This document shows positions 47,101-59,909 of a stretch of 64,000 nucleotides of DNA, in pieces. The notes under the pieces were generated by a model, which did no database searches, was not told where the DNA came from, and saw nothing but the letters and a program-made list of their open reading frames with translations. The position numbers and the translations under genes were made by a program. Source of the stretch: Saururus chinensis (Eukaryota > Streptophyta > Magnoliopsida > Piperales > Saururaceae). The DNA lies in contig CP141140.1 in NCBI GenBank assembly GCA_035235625.1, positions 42,279,351 to 42,343,350 on the forward strand, given 5' to 3'. Positions within the stretch are counted from its first letter, which is position 1. Every line of letters begins with the position of its first letter.

Positions 47101-49601
47101 AAAGAAGTTTCTTGGTTTGCATAGTATTATACAATATATAGGAGGTGAGCTGCTAATTCGTTGCTTTATAATAGGAACACATGTTTTCATTTCTTGTTTG
47201 TATATAATTAGGAAATACATTTTGTAAGCCAAGGCTATGCATCGAGTGCTGACTGTGGAGGGGGCAAAAAACTAATTTGTCCCCAATGTAAGGTCCCCCG
47301 TCGTCTTCGTTCCAATGGCCGATGACACTTGGGCTCACATTAACGTGGGTGATCCTAGGCTCATCCAAACTGGACTCATAATTATTGTGTTCCTTTCTTG
47401 AATTGTTTCAGCATGCATTCATTACATATTTAAATAAAATTGGGCTACCAAATAGTATTTGTTGTCACGAACATATAATAGGTAAACATTATACTACACT
47501 CATACTAATATTAGGGTCTAGTTTATCAAATTCCAAATGGGTATCATAAAGAAAATATAGTGATGAAGTGTGTGATTACCACTTCCATTGACATCAACAT
47601 GTATTCTCGATTATGAAATGAATTGTGGTCATGAACATATCATAAACATTATAATACACTCACACTAATTTTAAAGTTTAGTATATCAAATTTCAAATGT
47701 GTTGCCTACAGAAAAAAATAGTGAAGAATTGTGTCATCACTAGTGTCATTCTCTTCAACATCCATTCTATATTATGAGAGGAATTGGGTTGCTAGATCAA
47801 AACAAACAGGTCAAACTCATAACATGTAAAATCAATGTATCAATAAAATGAGTTCAAAGTCTATATTTATGATAAAAAGGACAATATTAATTTTATACAA
47901 TTAAGGAAAGGTTATACCCTAGCACATTACAGAGATGAGACTAAACTTATGTACTCACTTGTGTTGTAAATGATGTGATGATAGCAACAACCATATGAAT
48001 GTTCTTTTTATAGAAGACCTTCGTGAGTATTACAATATCCATCATGAAAAGATTATTAGATACCCCTAATGTATTGATTAGAACATGCTCTTTTACGGAA
48101 AAAGGCCCTGGGTTCAAGGAGAATGTCCATCTTGTGCCCGGAACTTTGACAACCTTTTTAGGAAGTATTGTGGCCAAGTACTTTCCAACAGGAAGAACAA
48201 GAATGAGGAAAATTTCAGATGGAATGGCTGGTGCATTTTGCCGCATGGAGAAGAACTGGTTGGCTAATGACATGTATATGCAAATCATCATTCCTAATAA
48301 CCATGCTCGAAATGTTAGTGTCAGCATTGATGGGTCATCATTGGGTGGAACGGTGAGCCGTACTTGTTCCACTGGTGCGTCATTGGTGTAATCTGAAACA
48401 ACAAATAACCATTGAGACTGACTTGCTGAGAGTTTCATCATTAATTCTTATTTTTTGAAATAAAAGAACACGTAATTCTACTCAAGTTCTATTCTTAATT
48501 GTTCTAAGGATTGCAAGTATCTAAATTTCTTATCTTCATGCTACAGGTAAAATATTGGTAAATAGTTAAAAAATGTAATGTAAAACCCTACTATTAAGTA
48601 ACAGGTAATGGTAAATTATAAAATCCTATACTACTAATATTTAGACTCCATTGACATTGTTTGAATATTAGCTACTCTCTCCATGTGCTTGAAGATAAAT
48701 TATGGGAAAATGATTGGACATTATTCATCTACATAATGACAATCTGAGCAATTGTCCAACACATCTCTGATCATCTAAATTGAATAGACATTTTATCATG
48801 CAATAGTAATCCATATCTAATGTGGAACTTTTCGACAATCTGTAACATTTGACTGATATAAACATGAACGAACGACTACGTACAGCAAAAAAAAGCAAAT
48901 GAAGTTCAAACTTCATATTCTGAGAAGCACTCGTAATTTTCCTGTCTAACCCACAACTGGAATTCTAATGACATGATTGATGAAAAGTTATTTTGCTTTA
49001 TCCCATGGTATCCCATATAAATTTCCCCTTGGCTAGGAAGAGAAATGAGGAACACCCATTCAGGATGCGTCAAACAAAGTTCACAACAGTAGTATTTGAT
49101 AAGTTGTGTAAGCCTGTGAGGAGTTATGTTTTGTTGTAAGTTTCATGCGTGAGGCGAAAATTACTCGACTTTAACTTATGAGAGATATGTTTTTTGCTTA
49201 AGCTAAGAATATACATCTTTCTACTGCAGTGAGAAGGACTGGTTCGGAGGCCCCGACCGAAAGTGGCAGGAAATTGGACTTTCGGCTTGTAAAATGCTTC
49301 TAAAGAATAGAATGTGGAAGACAGCCAAATACTGGAACTGCAATCCCAGTCTTAAGGCAAGTAAATGGAATGCACAATAAAAATCAAATAATACAAAAAC
49401 AGACTCTTGCAAATTGATTGTAAATTTCAATATTAGTTATCGCATTGGAGAGAAAGAAAAGAACTCAATATTGAAGAGTAACTTAAGGGGTCAGGAAGCT
49501 TTCTTCATAATCACCTAAAGTTTTATCCAAAATCAACGGAAGTAGTACTTACCTGATTCTTGTTCCATTGGGCTGCCTTCTGGATGCCCGAAGGAGAGCA
49601 T
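44159..49601 (-). CDS. OPT: Oligopeptide transporter (OPT family), seven coding exons, one in-frame stop
   Basis: Proton-coupled carrier of the plant OPT (peptide transporter clade) family, which moves small peptides or metal chelates across membranes. Coding exons, 5' to 3': 49,601-49,553; 48,392-47,959; 46,944-46,847; 46,742-46,173; 45,981-about 45,723; about 45,436-45,278; 44,782-44,159. The start MLSFGHPEG is the first ATG after a TATA box. Family marks: VRLTVPPNDDPSMLTLTFRA, the NPG motif in FSLNPGPFSVKEHVLI, GYAGFFSKILVDNPYMWWPS, SFALDWNAISWPGDPL, the KIPPR motif in GHYMKIPPREMFIAQ, and the C-terminus ISWWGLEFDDHCPLAHCPT. The joined frame is about 730 codons, normal for the family, with many membrane segments. 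Introns are GT-AG and keep phase except the one between exons 5 and 6, whose donor is uncertain; a GC-AG junction (45,728 to 45,462) would restore about seven residues. Codon 46,598-46,600 is TAG where the family has Trp (FIC-stop-IWKDS). Otherwise intact: a recent pseudogene, a null allele or a base error. Confidence 0.93.
46598..46600 (-). other. In-frame TAG in exon 4 of the OPT gene
   Basis: The minus-strand frame reads Ile-Cys-TAG-Ile-Trp-Lys-Asp. OPT proteins have CWIWKDS here, so the change is a single TGG to TAG. The frame continues without other breaks for the rest of exon 4 and through the later exons. Truncation here would remove more than half the protein, including the KIPPR region. 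Confidence 0.85.
46945..47958 (-). other. Intron 2 of the OPT gene with tandem repeat
   Basis: The largest intron (about 1 kb). It holds a two-copy direct repeat of about 165 bp (47,464-47,628 and 47,629-47,790; shared words GAACATAT, AAACATTATA, ACACTCA, TATCAAATT, AGTGAAGAA). The donor is CAA/GTGAGT and the acceptor is GATAG/ATG. No element ends were seen. Confidence 0.7.
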
Positions 49602-49651
49602 TCTTGTCCCTCCCTTAGTTTCTAATACAATAAGTGTGCATTGCTATAGCC

Positions 49652-49658
49652 ATTTATA
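49652..49658 (-). promoter_or_regulatory. TATA box of the OPT gene
   Basis: TATAAAT on the minus strand (within GCTATAAATGGC), 50 bp upstream of the start codon at 49,601. That leaves a leader of about 20-25 bases if initiation is about 30 bp downstream. Good match to a plant core promoter, but the leader is short. Confidence 0.6.
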
Positions 49659-49669
49659 GCTGTAGCAAA

Positions 49670-50427
49670 AAAGAGATCGTCAAAAGACATGATAATCTTT
49701 GCAAGAGCTATTTATAGTTAACAGACCAAGAAAATCTTTACGACACATCCATACCTACCAAATAATTCCCTCATTCGGTTTGAATTCTAGATGTGTTTCT
49801 GGCAGGCTTCTTTCAAATGATGATTATAGATAGCATGTCTAAAGAACCGGCAATTTGCATTGCGAGAACAGCCGTAAGTTAACGAAAGGTTTGATAGTTC
49901 AGAGAGGCGTGTATTAAGTCCAGCCGGGAAGCCAAGTTAGTTCAGGCATGGTTTGATAATAAGGGCAGATTCCAAGTATCGGGCATCTGTGGAGGCTAAA
50001 TTCGAGCAAAATAATTGCTTGATTTAACAAATCCATACAGCGGAGACATTGGACTTTATATAAGGAAATGTTTTGGTATTGAAATCGAGAAAAACGCCAA
50101 CCAATCATGGTAATCGTTTCCTTGAGCAATTGACAGCAAGCTAACCAAGACTAACATACTACAGATCGAGACCTACCTTGTAATCCCAGAACAATTTTAA
50201 TTCACAAATTTTCTTCATAAAAGTTTTCCTGAAATGGATGATGCTTATAAGTACCATTTTTGTAAGGCTATTTTTGGCACTAACTTCTAGAGTTGCAAGT
50301 TAATGATTCAGAGAATCCTAATACTCCATTTCCTAGATTCGATTACCATTAACATCATCTGGTTTTTATGGCAAACAATTCTAGATTCATTTTATTTTTT
50401 TTGCATGGGCTTGGAAAGAGGGGTGGG
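49670..50427. other. Upstream region of the OPT gene
   Basis: About 750 bp without repeats or genes that I can support. It presumably contains the OPT promoter; no specific transcription-factor site stood out. Confidence 0.45.
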
Positions 50428-51044
50428 TAGGGCTGGGAATCCGCTTGACCTGGGTCGGGTTGGCCTTGCCGCACACTTAAATTAGATCAAGTGATGACCC
50501 AACCGACCTTATTTTTTAAACGGGTAAAAAATATAAATTTTAACCCTATTTAGGTTACATCATTTCCGGTATGCAGATAACTCTACTTTTTTTCTCAATT
50601 AATTGTTATTATTAATTTGATATTTTATATTGTATCTTTATAGGAGCTAAGCAAAGAATAAATTTAGATACATTATAACAATATAAATAATTGTAAATTA
50701 GTTTTATGTTATTTGAGAAAGTGTTGAAGAGAAAAAATTGTGGTATTACAAACTACACGTCCAAAACCACAAAAATCCCACAAAATATACTAATTTGACT
50801 ATTAGATAAAATAAAAACAAAGAGAAAATAAAATTTTAAGATAATTTCCTTTTAATCTCTCTATCTTGATTCATGACATCATTAAATAATAGTGACGAAG
50901 TGGGGTTGTGCCTGTAAATCTAGAGCCAAACCCTATTTTTAAACTTGGTAAAATTTTAAAATCCTAAACTTACCTTATTGTTAGACAGGTGAGATGCAAG
51001 TTAGGCAGTTTGGGTTCGGATCAAGTTGACTATTCCTAACCCTA
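50428..51044. mobile_element. hAT-like MITE
   Basis: The left end TAGGGCTGGGAATCCGCTTG and the complement of the right end, TAGGGTTAGGAATAGTCAAC, form an imperfect terminal inverted repeat of a type common in plant hAT relatives. The 8-bp flanks GGGGTGGG and GGGATGGA agree at six positions, as expected for an old 8-bp target duplication. 617 bp, non-coding. Confidence 0.6.
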
Positions 51045-51052
51045 GGGATGGA

Positions 51053-52189
51053 GCCTGTAAATAACAATAAGCCGCCTATGCTAGCACCTCCTTGACAATT
51101 CTGAACATCATTTTATAGGACCAAATGAACACATCACAAGAAGAAGAAGAAGATGACATATAATCACATTATATGGTGATTGAAACTTCCATCAAATATG
51201 AAAGGGAAGAAGAAAATGACACACATTATAGTTTATTTTATTTAAAATATATGATAATTGTTAGTTGAGATCTTTTGGGGTTGTAAGAATACTAAGCGTT
51301 GGTGAAGAACAAAATGGAGATTTGTGCCTGCCGGAGGAAGATATGTAATGCGAGAGTGATGCAGTGCACTCTCAAATGGATGGAGTTCGGAGTTCTTTCT
51401 ACAACAACAAGCACTATGTTTAGAAGCAGTCGGCAATGTTGCAGATGGTGTTGAAAGACTACCAGGTCAACTCAATGCCTGAAATCAAAATGATGACACA
51501 TTAAAAAATGGTAGCAGATACGTTGCCTAAGAGGACAATGCCAGAGACGAACAACGATTCACCGGAATGACGGATACAATCGGAAGCTCGATGGACAAGT
51601 CAAGTCATAGTGGTTGCCCACACGAAGATCTTGGATCATGTCCAAGGTGCCTGAAGTGCCCTGACTGGTCGGAACTCAGAAAGGAGGGTGCCCCAAATGT
51701 GGCTCCTAGCGTTTTTTCAGATAGGGTGTGTCATTCCTCAGAATAACCCACTGAAGCGTAGGAAAATACAACATGTCTACTAATAAATCCTAATCACTTA
51801 AGATGAATTTAATACATGCAGTTAAAAAAATATAATTAATACTTTTCAATTTAAAACTCTTCTTTAGCATGTACAACCATTAAATCATAACACATTTTTT
51901 AAGGAACTTAACAAACATCACAATTTAAGGGAATCACAACTTACCAAGTTTTGTTCTTAAAATTGATATTCCATTGGAGTGCCATAAAATCTCGGTTGTG
52001 CTAAACTCACAATCACAACTCCCAAGAAGTCTGAACTCATCATCAAGCCTAATTTATTAAGAGAGCTAGTTTCTATATACGAAACCACGGGGTAGAGAAT
52101 GTGTATAAACTATCAGAAGTTGAATTGCACAACATAAAAAGATAATTTTTCATTACCCTTCATTAACCAAATTTTAGAGAAACTATTAG
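51053..52189. other. Intergenic or eroded retrotransposon sequence
   Basis: No supported gene. The stretch at 51,480-51,780 gives stop-broken, hydrophilic peptides that could be the protease-side sequence of the gypsy remnant to the right, but no DTG/DSG motif was found. Confidence 0.4.
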
Positions 52190-53175
52190 ATCATGATTTC
52201 TATTGTTTTCTTGATGGCTACTTAGGTATAACCAAGTACTTACATTTCTAGGGGATCAAGATAGTCCACCTTCACTTCTCCGTTAGGTACATTTGCTTAT
52301 AAACTTATTCTATTTGGTTTGTGTAATGCCCATGCTATGTTTTAACATTGCATGATGTTCATATTTTTTTATATTGATACACTTTTAAGAGTTTTTATGG
52401 ATAATTTCTCTATTTTTTGGTGCATTATTTGATGAGTCACTCCATATTTTATCCCTTATGATTAACAAATATGAGGAGAGAAATTTGGTATTAAGTTTGG
52501 AGAAGAGCCACTTTATGATTTAAGAGAGCATTATTTTAGGTCATGTTGTTTTCAAATGAGGTATTGAAGTGGGTAAGGCCAAAGTTGACCTTATTGATAA
52601 CCTGCTTCCCCCCCACCATGGTGAGACAATTTCATTCTTTTATTGGCCAAGCAAGATTTCATATGCGCTTCATTGAAGACTATTAAGATTTCTCGCACAT
52701 TGTGTCATTTGTTGGCTCATGTCATCTTTTGAATTTGATGATGCTTATATGAAAGCTTTCATAAGCTTGTTACATCCCTCTCTACTAACCTTACCATTCT
52801 GCCCACGGACTGCTCCCTACCCTTTAAAATTATATGTGACGCATCAGACTATGTTGTGGGCTCGATCCTTAAAAAAAGAATGAACAAAATCTCATTTTAT
52901 TTACTACACTAGTGGGACCCTTTCTGATGCCCATTTTAATTACACCACCACAAAAAAGGAGCTTCTCACCGTTGTTCATGCCCTGATGATTATTTATTAA
53001 GGATTTTACTCGAGGAATCTTTAAACCCTGAACCACTTCATGATTCTTTTTTTGTTGAGATCACCTCACCCCCTTGGTTCGCAGACATTGTTAACTATTT
53101 GGTTGAGGGTCGCAATCCCTCTAATTGGTCATGAGAAGGACCTATTTTTTTTTCCTCAAATTAAGCACTATTGTT

Positions 53176-53206
<31 letters not shown>

Positions 53207-53900
53207 GGGGCAATCTTTATAAGTAGCCATCCCCTACCATCCTCAAACTAGTTCTCAATCAAGGTGTCAAATAGGGAGATTAAGAAAATTCTTGACAAAA
53301 TGGTGCACCCTGATAGGAAAGACTTGTCCTTGAGACTTAACAATGCCTTATGGGTGTACTGGACTTCTTATAAAGCCCCCATTGGCATGTCCCCTCACCA
53401 TATTGTCTTTAGTAATGTCACTTACTACTTGAGTTGGAACACTCTGCTTTCTAGGCCATTAAATTATATAATTTCAGTATGGACAAAGTCGTTTCTCACT
53501 GAAAGCTCCAACTTAATAAATTAGAAAAGATACGCCATGAAGATTATGAATGTGTCAAATTATATAAACAAATGACTAATACATGACCGACTGATTCATC
53601 AAAAGTCCTTCCAAGATGATAAAAAAGTTTGACTCTTTATTTCTAAATTACGTCTCTTCCCTAGTAAACTTCAATCTCGATAGGATGGCCCCTATGTCAT
53701 TACTTGGGTTTTCCCTCATGGAGCGGTTGAAATCCATGACCCGCACAATAATCAAAAGTTTAAAGTTAACAGTCAGAGACTTAAGGTTACTGTCGAGTAA
53801 GTTGTGGAGGGCGGTGTCATTGATTTGATTGATTCACCAATATGCTGATTAGTTCACACAATATGGCGGAAGTTGTTAAACTTAGCGCTTCTTGGGAGGC
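52190..53900 (+). pseudogene. pol: Decayed Ty3/gypsy pol (RT, RNase H, integrase)
   Basis: Plus-strand blocks in order: FYCFLDGY; FGLCNAHAMF; the active-site region VFMDNFSIF, where functional elements have VFMDDFS; KAKVDLIDNLLPPTMVRQF and HSFIGQARF; the RNase H-side FKIICDASDYVVGSIL; then the integrase end VSNREIKKILDKMVHPDRKD, LSLRLNNALWVYWTSYKAPI and GMSPHHIVF. RT before integrase identifies Ty3/gypsy, and the wording resembles the Athila/Tat branch. Stops and frame changes are frequent, and the second catalytic Asp is Asn. No LTRs could be paired with it. Confidence 0.85.
53174..53210 (+). repeat. T12-G25 homopolymer junction
   Basis: Twelve T followed directly by twenty-five G, within the gypsy pol remnant between RNase H and integrase sequence. 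Such a run is rare in plant DNA, can form G-quadruplexes, and is also a place where assemblies go wrong. Confidence 0.95.
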
Positions 53901-55750
53901 AACCCTTGTTTTCCTACAGATCGCATTGTTTATGGTTTGATCTTTATTTTATTTTATTTTTTAGGCTTTACTTAGTTGCTTGATTTTATTATTATTTATA
54001 TCTATTAGGTTATTCTTTCATGTTTATTCTTACTTTTATTCTATCGGGCCTTTTAGCCCAATTGATTGGGTGGTGTGATCGATCGGCCTACCCTTATGCA
54101 TAAATAAATGCATGCGGCCAGGGGTACGGGGCACCTGCAGTCCACCACACAACTGTTGTACCCCTTATTACCCTTCTTTTTCTCGCGAAATCACCCCCTG
54201 CCCCTTTTTTTCGGTAGAAGCCATTTCATGCATCTATTTGCAACAAATTTTGCTCTATGTTTATGAGCGTAATTTTCTCGGTAAGCCTTAAATATCATTT
54301 TTCTTATTGTCCTTACATTTTTGGCTAAATTAGATGCAATTTTTTGTGCCAATTTGATATTTGCTTATAATTTTATTGATCTATGATTTGGTACTAATTG
54401 ATTGCTTGAATCATGAGTTTTTCATATTCAATTTTGAATTTTTCGTAATTCACCATTTTCGTCAAAAATTTGAAGTTTGGATGCCACAATGGATGAATAT
54501 GTGAGTGATTGCTTTCTTAAATCTGTTTAGAATTTTATTGCACAACTTATGCTTTGATTTATGTAATATTTAACTTTTTTTTGTTAGGGGTATTTTTGTA
54601 ATTCAACATTGTCGAGGCGTGCACAATTTTTTGTCTATCTTCTTTCACTTCCATAATGCTTGTGGTGACTATGTTTGATCTTTTGGCATACACATGGTGT
54701 GTGGTTCAATGTCTAAGGCCTCGAAGAATGGGAAGGGTGCTCCCTCTAACCTGGTGCATCTTCTTCAGCTGTGCCATTGCAGATCTGACCCATCGACTAT
54801 GAGCGGCAGGTGGAGTTTTCCCCTACTGTCAAGTCAATACCACACAAACATGGCTTCTGAGTGAGATGATTGGTGCACTTTCTTCTCCTAGCTCATGGCC
54901 ATAGACATTAGGGTTCACCACGAGTAGGTGCGTCTCTTCTATCCATCCGCTACAATTGATCAGTGGGGTCATATCGTAAGCTAGATTGGCTCCACCACTG
55001 TTACGATCACCCCAACCCTTATTGCCACAGTTATGGTTCCCTTTCCTTTTATTCAGCCTTTACATACCCCGCCTCTGGTGGCTTCGAGTTCCCCGATGAC
55101 TTTATGATCATATGGACTTTGATGGGACATGAGCGAGATCCATCTCTTATATTTGGATTGCTTGCCTTACACATGACACGGGCTTACTGCTGTGCCCACT
55201 TGATTCTGGGGTAAATCATATGGTCACATCGTCATATGAAAGAAGATTAGACCTTAGCTTCCCTTCTTTACAAACTTTGTGGTGCGCAAAGGATTCTGGT
55301 GGACTTCCCTTCGTTTGTTTTCGGATGTTCGGCTATCATACCCCTTCATTAGGGAGTGTATCTTTGGGCACTATCGTCTACAGTTTCATCCACATTCGCC
55401 CACTAGTCGAGGATTAGGGTCATTGGTCAGGCAAACATTAGTTGGATGGTGGGTGATACATGTGGATTGTATATATTTTATACACATTTTTATGTTATTT
55501 AATGGTGTATGATTAGGTTAATTTAAGGTTAATTAAGATTTATTCATGTATATTAGTAATTTGATTTAATCATTAATTAATTTGAGTAATGTTAGTTGTT
55601 TAGGTGTGTATTTGAATAAAGTCAGTATTTTATTTGTCTTACACGTCTAAACTGTGACTTTTTCTGTTTTGTAGGAAAGGCAATCTTGAAAAACTTGGAC
55701 GATGTACGGAATAATTTACAACACCTGTAAAATCAGTTAAAATTTTAAAA
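53901..55750. other. Region downstream of the gypsy pol remnant
   Basis: It probably includes the 3' part of the same retrotransposon: the ALLGRQP-like sequence at 53,887-53,910 follows integrase in Athila-like elements. Between 54,690 and 55,440 there are medium open frames on the plus strand without a recognised domain. The rest is AT-rich and featureless. Confidence 0.4.
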
Positions 55751-55754
55751 AACA

Positions 55755-55793
55755 GTCACGTAGGTGCCAGAGCATGGTTGGCACCTATGTGGC
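55755..55793. repeat. Short inverted repeat at the edge of CACTA-like sequence
   Basis: CACGTAGGTGCCA and TGGCACCTATGTG pair with one mismatch around a loop of about 9-10 bases. It lies just before the region of TTGCGAC-type motifs and may mark an element edge or a small foldback. Confidence 0.6.
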
Positions 55794-55839
55794 GAAAACC
55801 AATACCACTTTTAGGAAATATTTTCCAAAGTAGTTCTAT

Positions 55840-57715
55840 TTGGTAAATAATTTTTTCTTTAAAAAATTATAAATATTTGTGACATATTTTATAAAGCGTC
55901 TCAAATAGTGGTGTTATTCGCAACACTTATAAAAAACCATACCAAATAAAATATGTTCTAAAAAAATTTAAGACTACTTGCGATGCTTTTTTATATGTGC
56001 CACAAATAGTGCTATTTGCAACACATTTAAAAGTGTCACAAATGATCCTTATTTTTATAAAAAAAATATATTTTATTTATGATGCTTTTTTTAAGCATCG
56101 CAAATAATACCACTATGTGCGACATTTTCAAAAAAGCGTCGAAAAGACTTCATAATTTTTTTACTATTTTTGTGTTTTATTTATTTATTTAACATTAATT
56201 GATTGCATATATAATATATAATAAATAAATACAAAAAATTAATTTAAAAGCTTGGCATACACATTGTATTTTATTTAATATTTATTACTTTAGTATATAA
56301 TATATAATAAAAAATACAAATAAAATAAATTAAATTCCCCTAAGTTCTCCCCACTCCTCAGAGTTGGGGGTCACATTGACGCGCGTAAGAGAGAGAATGA
56401 TAAGAGACAGGGAGAGGAAAGTGAAGAAAGAGCAGAGTGAGAAGAGAGACGATAGGAGAGAGAAGAGAGAGGACATAGAGAGACGTGGGAGAGACAATAG
56501 GAGTGAGAGACGAGAGAGAGAAAGAGAGAGAGTGAAGTGTGAGCGAGGAGAGAGAGGGAAGAGAAAAATAATAGAAAAGAGAAGAGAAAGGAGACATAGG
56601 GGAGAGGAGAGAGAGAGTGAGAGGAGAGAGAGTTATAGGAGAAAGATAGAAGAGAGTGAAGAGAGAGAAGAGACAAGAAAGAGAAGAAAGAGACAAGAGA
56701 GAGAGGAGAGAGGGAGAGATGAGCGTGAAGAGAAAGAGTGAGGAGAGAGAGAGAAGAGAGAGTGGTGTGGGAAAAAGTAAAAAGAGAAGGTATTATTAAA
56801 ATATATAAAAAATAAGTATTTGCTACGCATAAGCATATGTGTCACAAATGCTTCGTTTTCTATTTATCAATTATATATATTATTGAAATATTAAATAAAG
56901 AAATAAAAAATGATAGAGGGAGATGAGAGAGTGACAAGAGAGATGGGAGAGGGAGAAGAGAGAGGAAAGGGAGAAGAGAGAGGAGAGAGGAGAGAGGGAA
57001 GACAGATGAGAGAGAGAGGGAGAGAGAAGAGTGAGAGAGTGAATACAGGGAGAAGAGACAGAGAAGAAAGAGAGAGAAAGAGGAGCGAGAAGAGAGAGTG
57101 GAGGAGGAGAGATAGTGAAGAGAGATACAAGAGGTGAGAGAGAAAGAGAGAGGAGAGAGATTGGGAGGAGGAGAAAGAGAGGAGTGAGAGGAGGAAGGGA
57201 GCAGAGAGAGAAGAAGTGAAGAGAGAAAGAGGAGAGATAAGAGAGATAGAGAGATGAGAGTGAAGAGAGGGAGGAGGGAGAGAGATGGGAAAGAGTGTAA
57301 AGAGAGAAAGGAGAAAGCAAAGAGAGAGAGGGGATAGAGAAGATTTTATTAAAAATAGTGTTTGCGACAGATGAGCTTATGCATCACAAATACTATAGGT
57401 ATTTATGATGCATAAGTTTGTGCATAAAGAGAGGGATAGGGAGAGATAGAGGGGGGAGAGAGCAAGAAAGAGGAGAGAGAAAGAGGTGAGAGAGAAGAGA
57501 GAGAGGAGAAAGAACGATTTGTGAAGGTCATGGAAAGCATAAACATAGTGCAAACTATTGCAACGTCAGTTTATAACTGTTGCAACATTTACCACTATTT
57601 GCGACACTTCGTGTGAGCGTTGCAAATAGTTGAATTAATCCTTTCTATTTGCAACACTTCTGAGAAGCATTGGAAATAGTAACAACATTTGCAACACAAT
57701 GGAATTTGCACAAGG
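55840..57715. mobile_element. CACTA-related fragment 3
   Basis: Paired subterminal-type motifs (ATTTGCGACGC and AGCGTCGCAAAT variants) at both sides (55,880-56,140 and 57,350-57,700) enclose GA-rich purine tracts at 56,380-56,790, 56,905-57,335 and 57,425-57,510, with AT-rich spacers and hairpins between. This is the same architecture as the two CACTA elements at 8.8-13.2 and 23.7-28.2 kb, with TTTGCGAC in place of TTAGCGAC. I found no intact CACTA terminal repeat, so the ends are missing or mutated. Confidence 0.55.
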
Positions 57716-58089
57716 GTTTGAAGAAATTCTTAAATAAGTTTAAAAGTAGAATATACACACGAGTCAGAAACATAGTAACTCACACAAGGTGTTCTATGAT
57801 CATAATAACATAGATCAGAAGACAAAATAACATCCAGTAGCATCCATGCTTCATCCCATGTATATCTAGGTCGTCCCTTATATAAGGAATCCTAATCAAC
57901 TGCATGTCATACCATACAGCCCCAAAGCAAAACACAGAAAGAGGGGTGAGTATAAGTCAGTAAAGTTTGAAATACGGTAACATTAATCAGAAAAATAACC
58001 ATAACACATCAACATGGTAATTCAGATCCACATTTCACATAATAACCCCATTTCTGATTAATTCCCTTATCATAACCCTATTTACCTAT

Positions 58090-58440
58090 AAGTAATCATC
58101 CTGCATACAAGTATCTCATATATACTAATCAGGGCATGCATAAACACATTATGGTATAACATTCATCCTACATAGTAGTGTCTCAACAAACTAATCCATA
58201 ATCATGCATAATCATCGCATAAAACCTGCATGAGAAGTGTCTCTACCACACATTCAGATCATGTATAAAGATCACATAAACCTGCATGAGAAGTATCTCT
58301 ACCCCACATTCAGAATATGCATAAACATCACATAAACCTGCATGAGAAGTGTCTATACCACACATTCAAATTATGCATAAATATCACATAAACCTGCAGG
58401 TATAAGTGTCTCAAACACACTAGTCTAGCATGCATATTCA
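58090..58440 (+). repeat. 56-bp tandem repeats
   Basis: At least four copies of a unit around CACATAAACCTGCATGAGAA followed by GTGTCTCTACC, with starts near 58,219, 58,274, 58,330 and 58,386 and more diverged units to the left. Non-coding. Confidence 0.85.
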
Positions 58441-58460
58441 TAAACAAAGAGACTAAACAT

Positions 58461-58680
58461 GCTCCTCAATGCCGAAGCCCTCGAGCAAACTCATATCAAA
58501 TAGACTTGCTCTTCAAGGCCGAAGCCCTTGAGCAACACCTTGCCCATCAAAGCCGAAACCCTCGAGCAACCCCTGCCTATCAAGCTTAAACTCCCAAGCA
58601 GCCCCTGCCCATCAAGGCCGAAGCCTTTGAACAACCCTGCTTGTCAAGACTGAAATCTCAGGCAGCACAATGGTAAGCCG
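58461..58680 (+). repeat. About 40-bp tandem repeats (GCCGAAGCCCTCGAGCAA)
   Basis: Five to six degenerate copies of a unit such as CTCAATGCCGAAGCCCTCGA, each followed by GCAA-type sequence. It stands out as GC-richer than the surroundings and lies within the LTR-like region. Confidence 0.85.
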
Positions 58681-59909
58681 GTGTACTCGGACATACTGGC
58701 TGGATTCTCAGGGTCCAGATAATCTCACTATTTTGGTCTCCTTATAGCATTTCCTCTCTTCTCAACCCAAGGAGGATCCATGTTCTAATTTAGGAACTCA
58801 AATCAAAATCATGTTAGTTTAGACCAACCAATTTTCGAGAAGCCCACGATTGATTAATCTGGCACACAATCTCACATCATTACATCATATCGATCAAATA
58901 TGGCTGATCTTGATAAAGTCTCAATTAGAAGCCCTTTTAATGATGCATGCAACATGGTACATACATGGGCAAAGCATACATGAAGCCTAATTCAAGATAA
59001 GTGCTCTCATCAGCCCCTCATACATCATTTATAATCGCAATACTAAACATCATCATAATCATTCCCCCACATGTGTACATGGTAGAAACACTTAATTCTA
59101 AGCATATGAACATGTCTTGTAATTAACTCATCGTCATACCGCATATGCACATTAACATCAAATCATGGCTCCAACTGAAATCATGGGTGAAAACCATAAA
59201 AAACCATCAATCAAGTCAAGTGTAGCCTCGTGCTAAACTATGCAAGCATATTCACACCACACTTGAATCTATACGGAGCACCCTCACTCGCCCATAATTT
59301 AATCACATTATATGAAGATATATCAGTTCATTCTCATATTATAATCTTGCTGGAATCATTCTTAAAACATAAAGAATCATGCAATCATAAATTCAAGATA
59401 AGCAATCCTAACATGTGTAACCAACAACATGCAATTTCACATAATACTTAAATACTCGTCATAATTTCTAACATTAACAACATACCCTTCCAGTAGCTCA
59501 TTTAGTTCAAATTACTCAATATAAACATTGGATATGGTATTTGTAACGACCCATTTTTCGGTTATGCTTAACCAGGGGGTAAAGGGTAATTTAGTAATTT
59601 GAAGTTAGTGTTAGGGGGTTTCATTATGTGAAATCCCTGTATCCGGGTAGAGCTCGCAGTAACGAGTATAACAAATTGAAGAACGCATAAAATGGGGTCA
59701 GGAGCGAAAGCTACGGCCCCGAGAAGCGTGCCATATGGGTGGAACCTACACAAAAGTGTGGGATAACCTACCCATGTGTGGTCTTATTTCGAAGGGCTCA
59801 TCGACACAAGTCCATCGGTATCAAGAATGTGGGATTCCAACGTCAAGGTTGGAAGTTATCGCTTTTTGAGGTCAGGATATTCTTTGAATAAAATAATATC
59901 ATTCTAGAT

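Noticed and set aside
48023..48391. Plus-strand open frames of 60-122 codons opposite OPT exon 2
   Set aside because: They are antisense shadows of the OPT coding exon on the other strand.
56364..56741. Arg/Glu-rich open frame of 125 codons
   Set aside because: Translation of a GA-rich tract in CACTA-like fragment 3.
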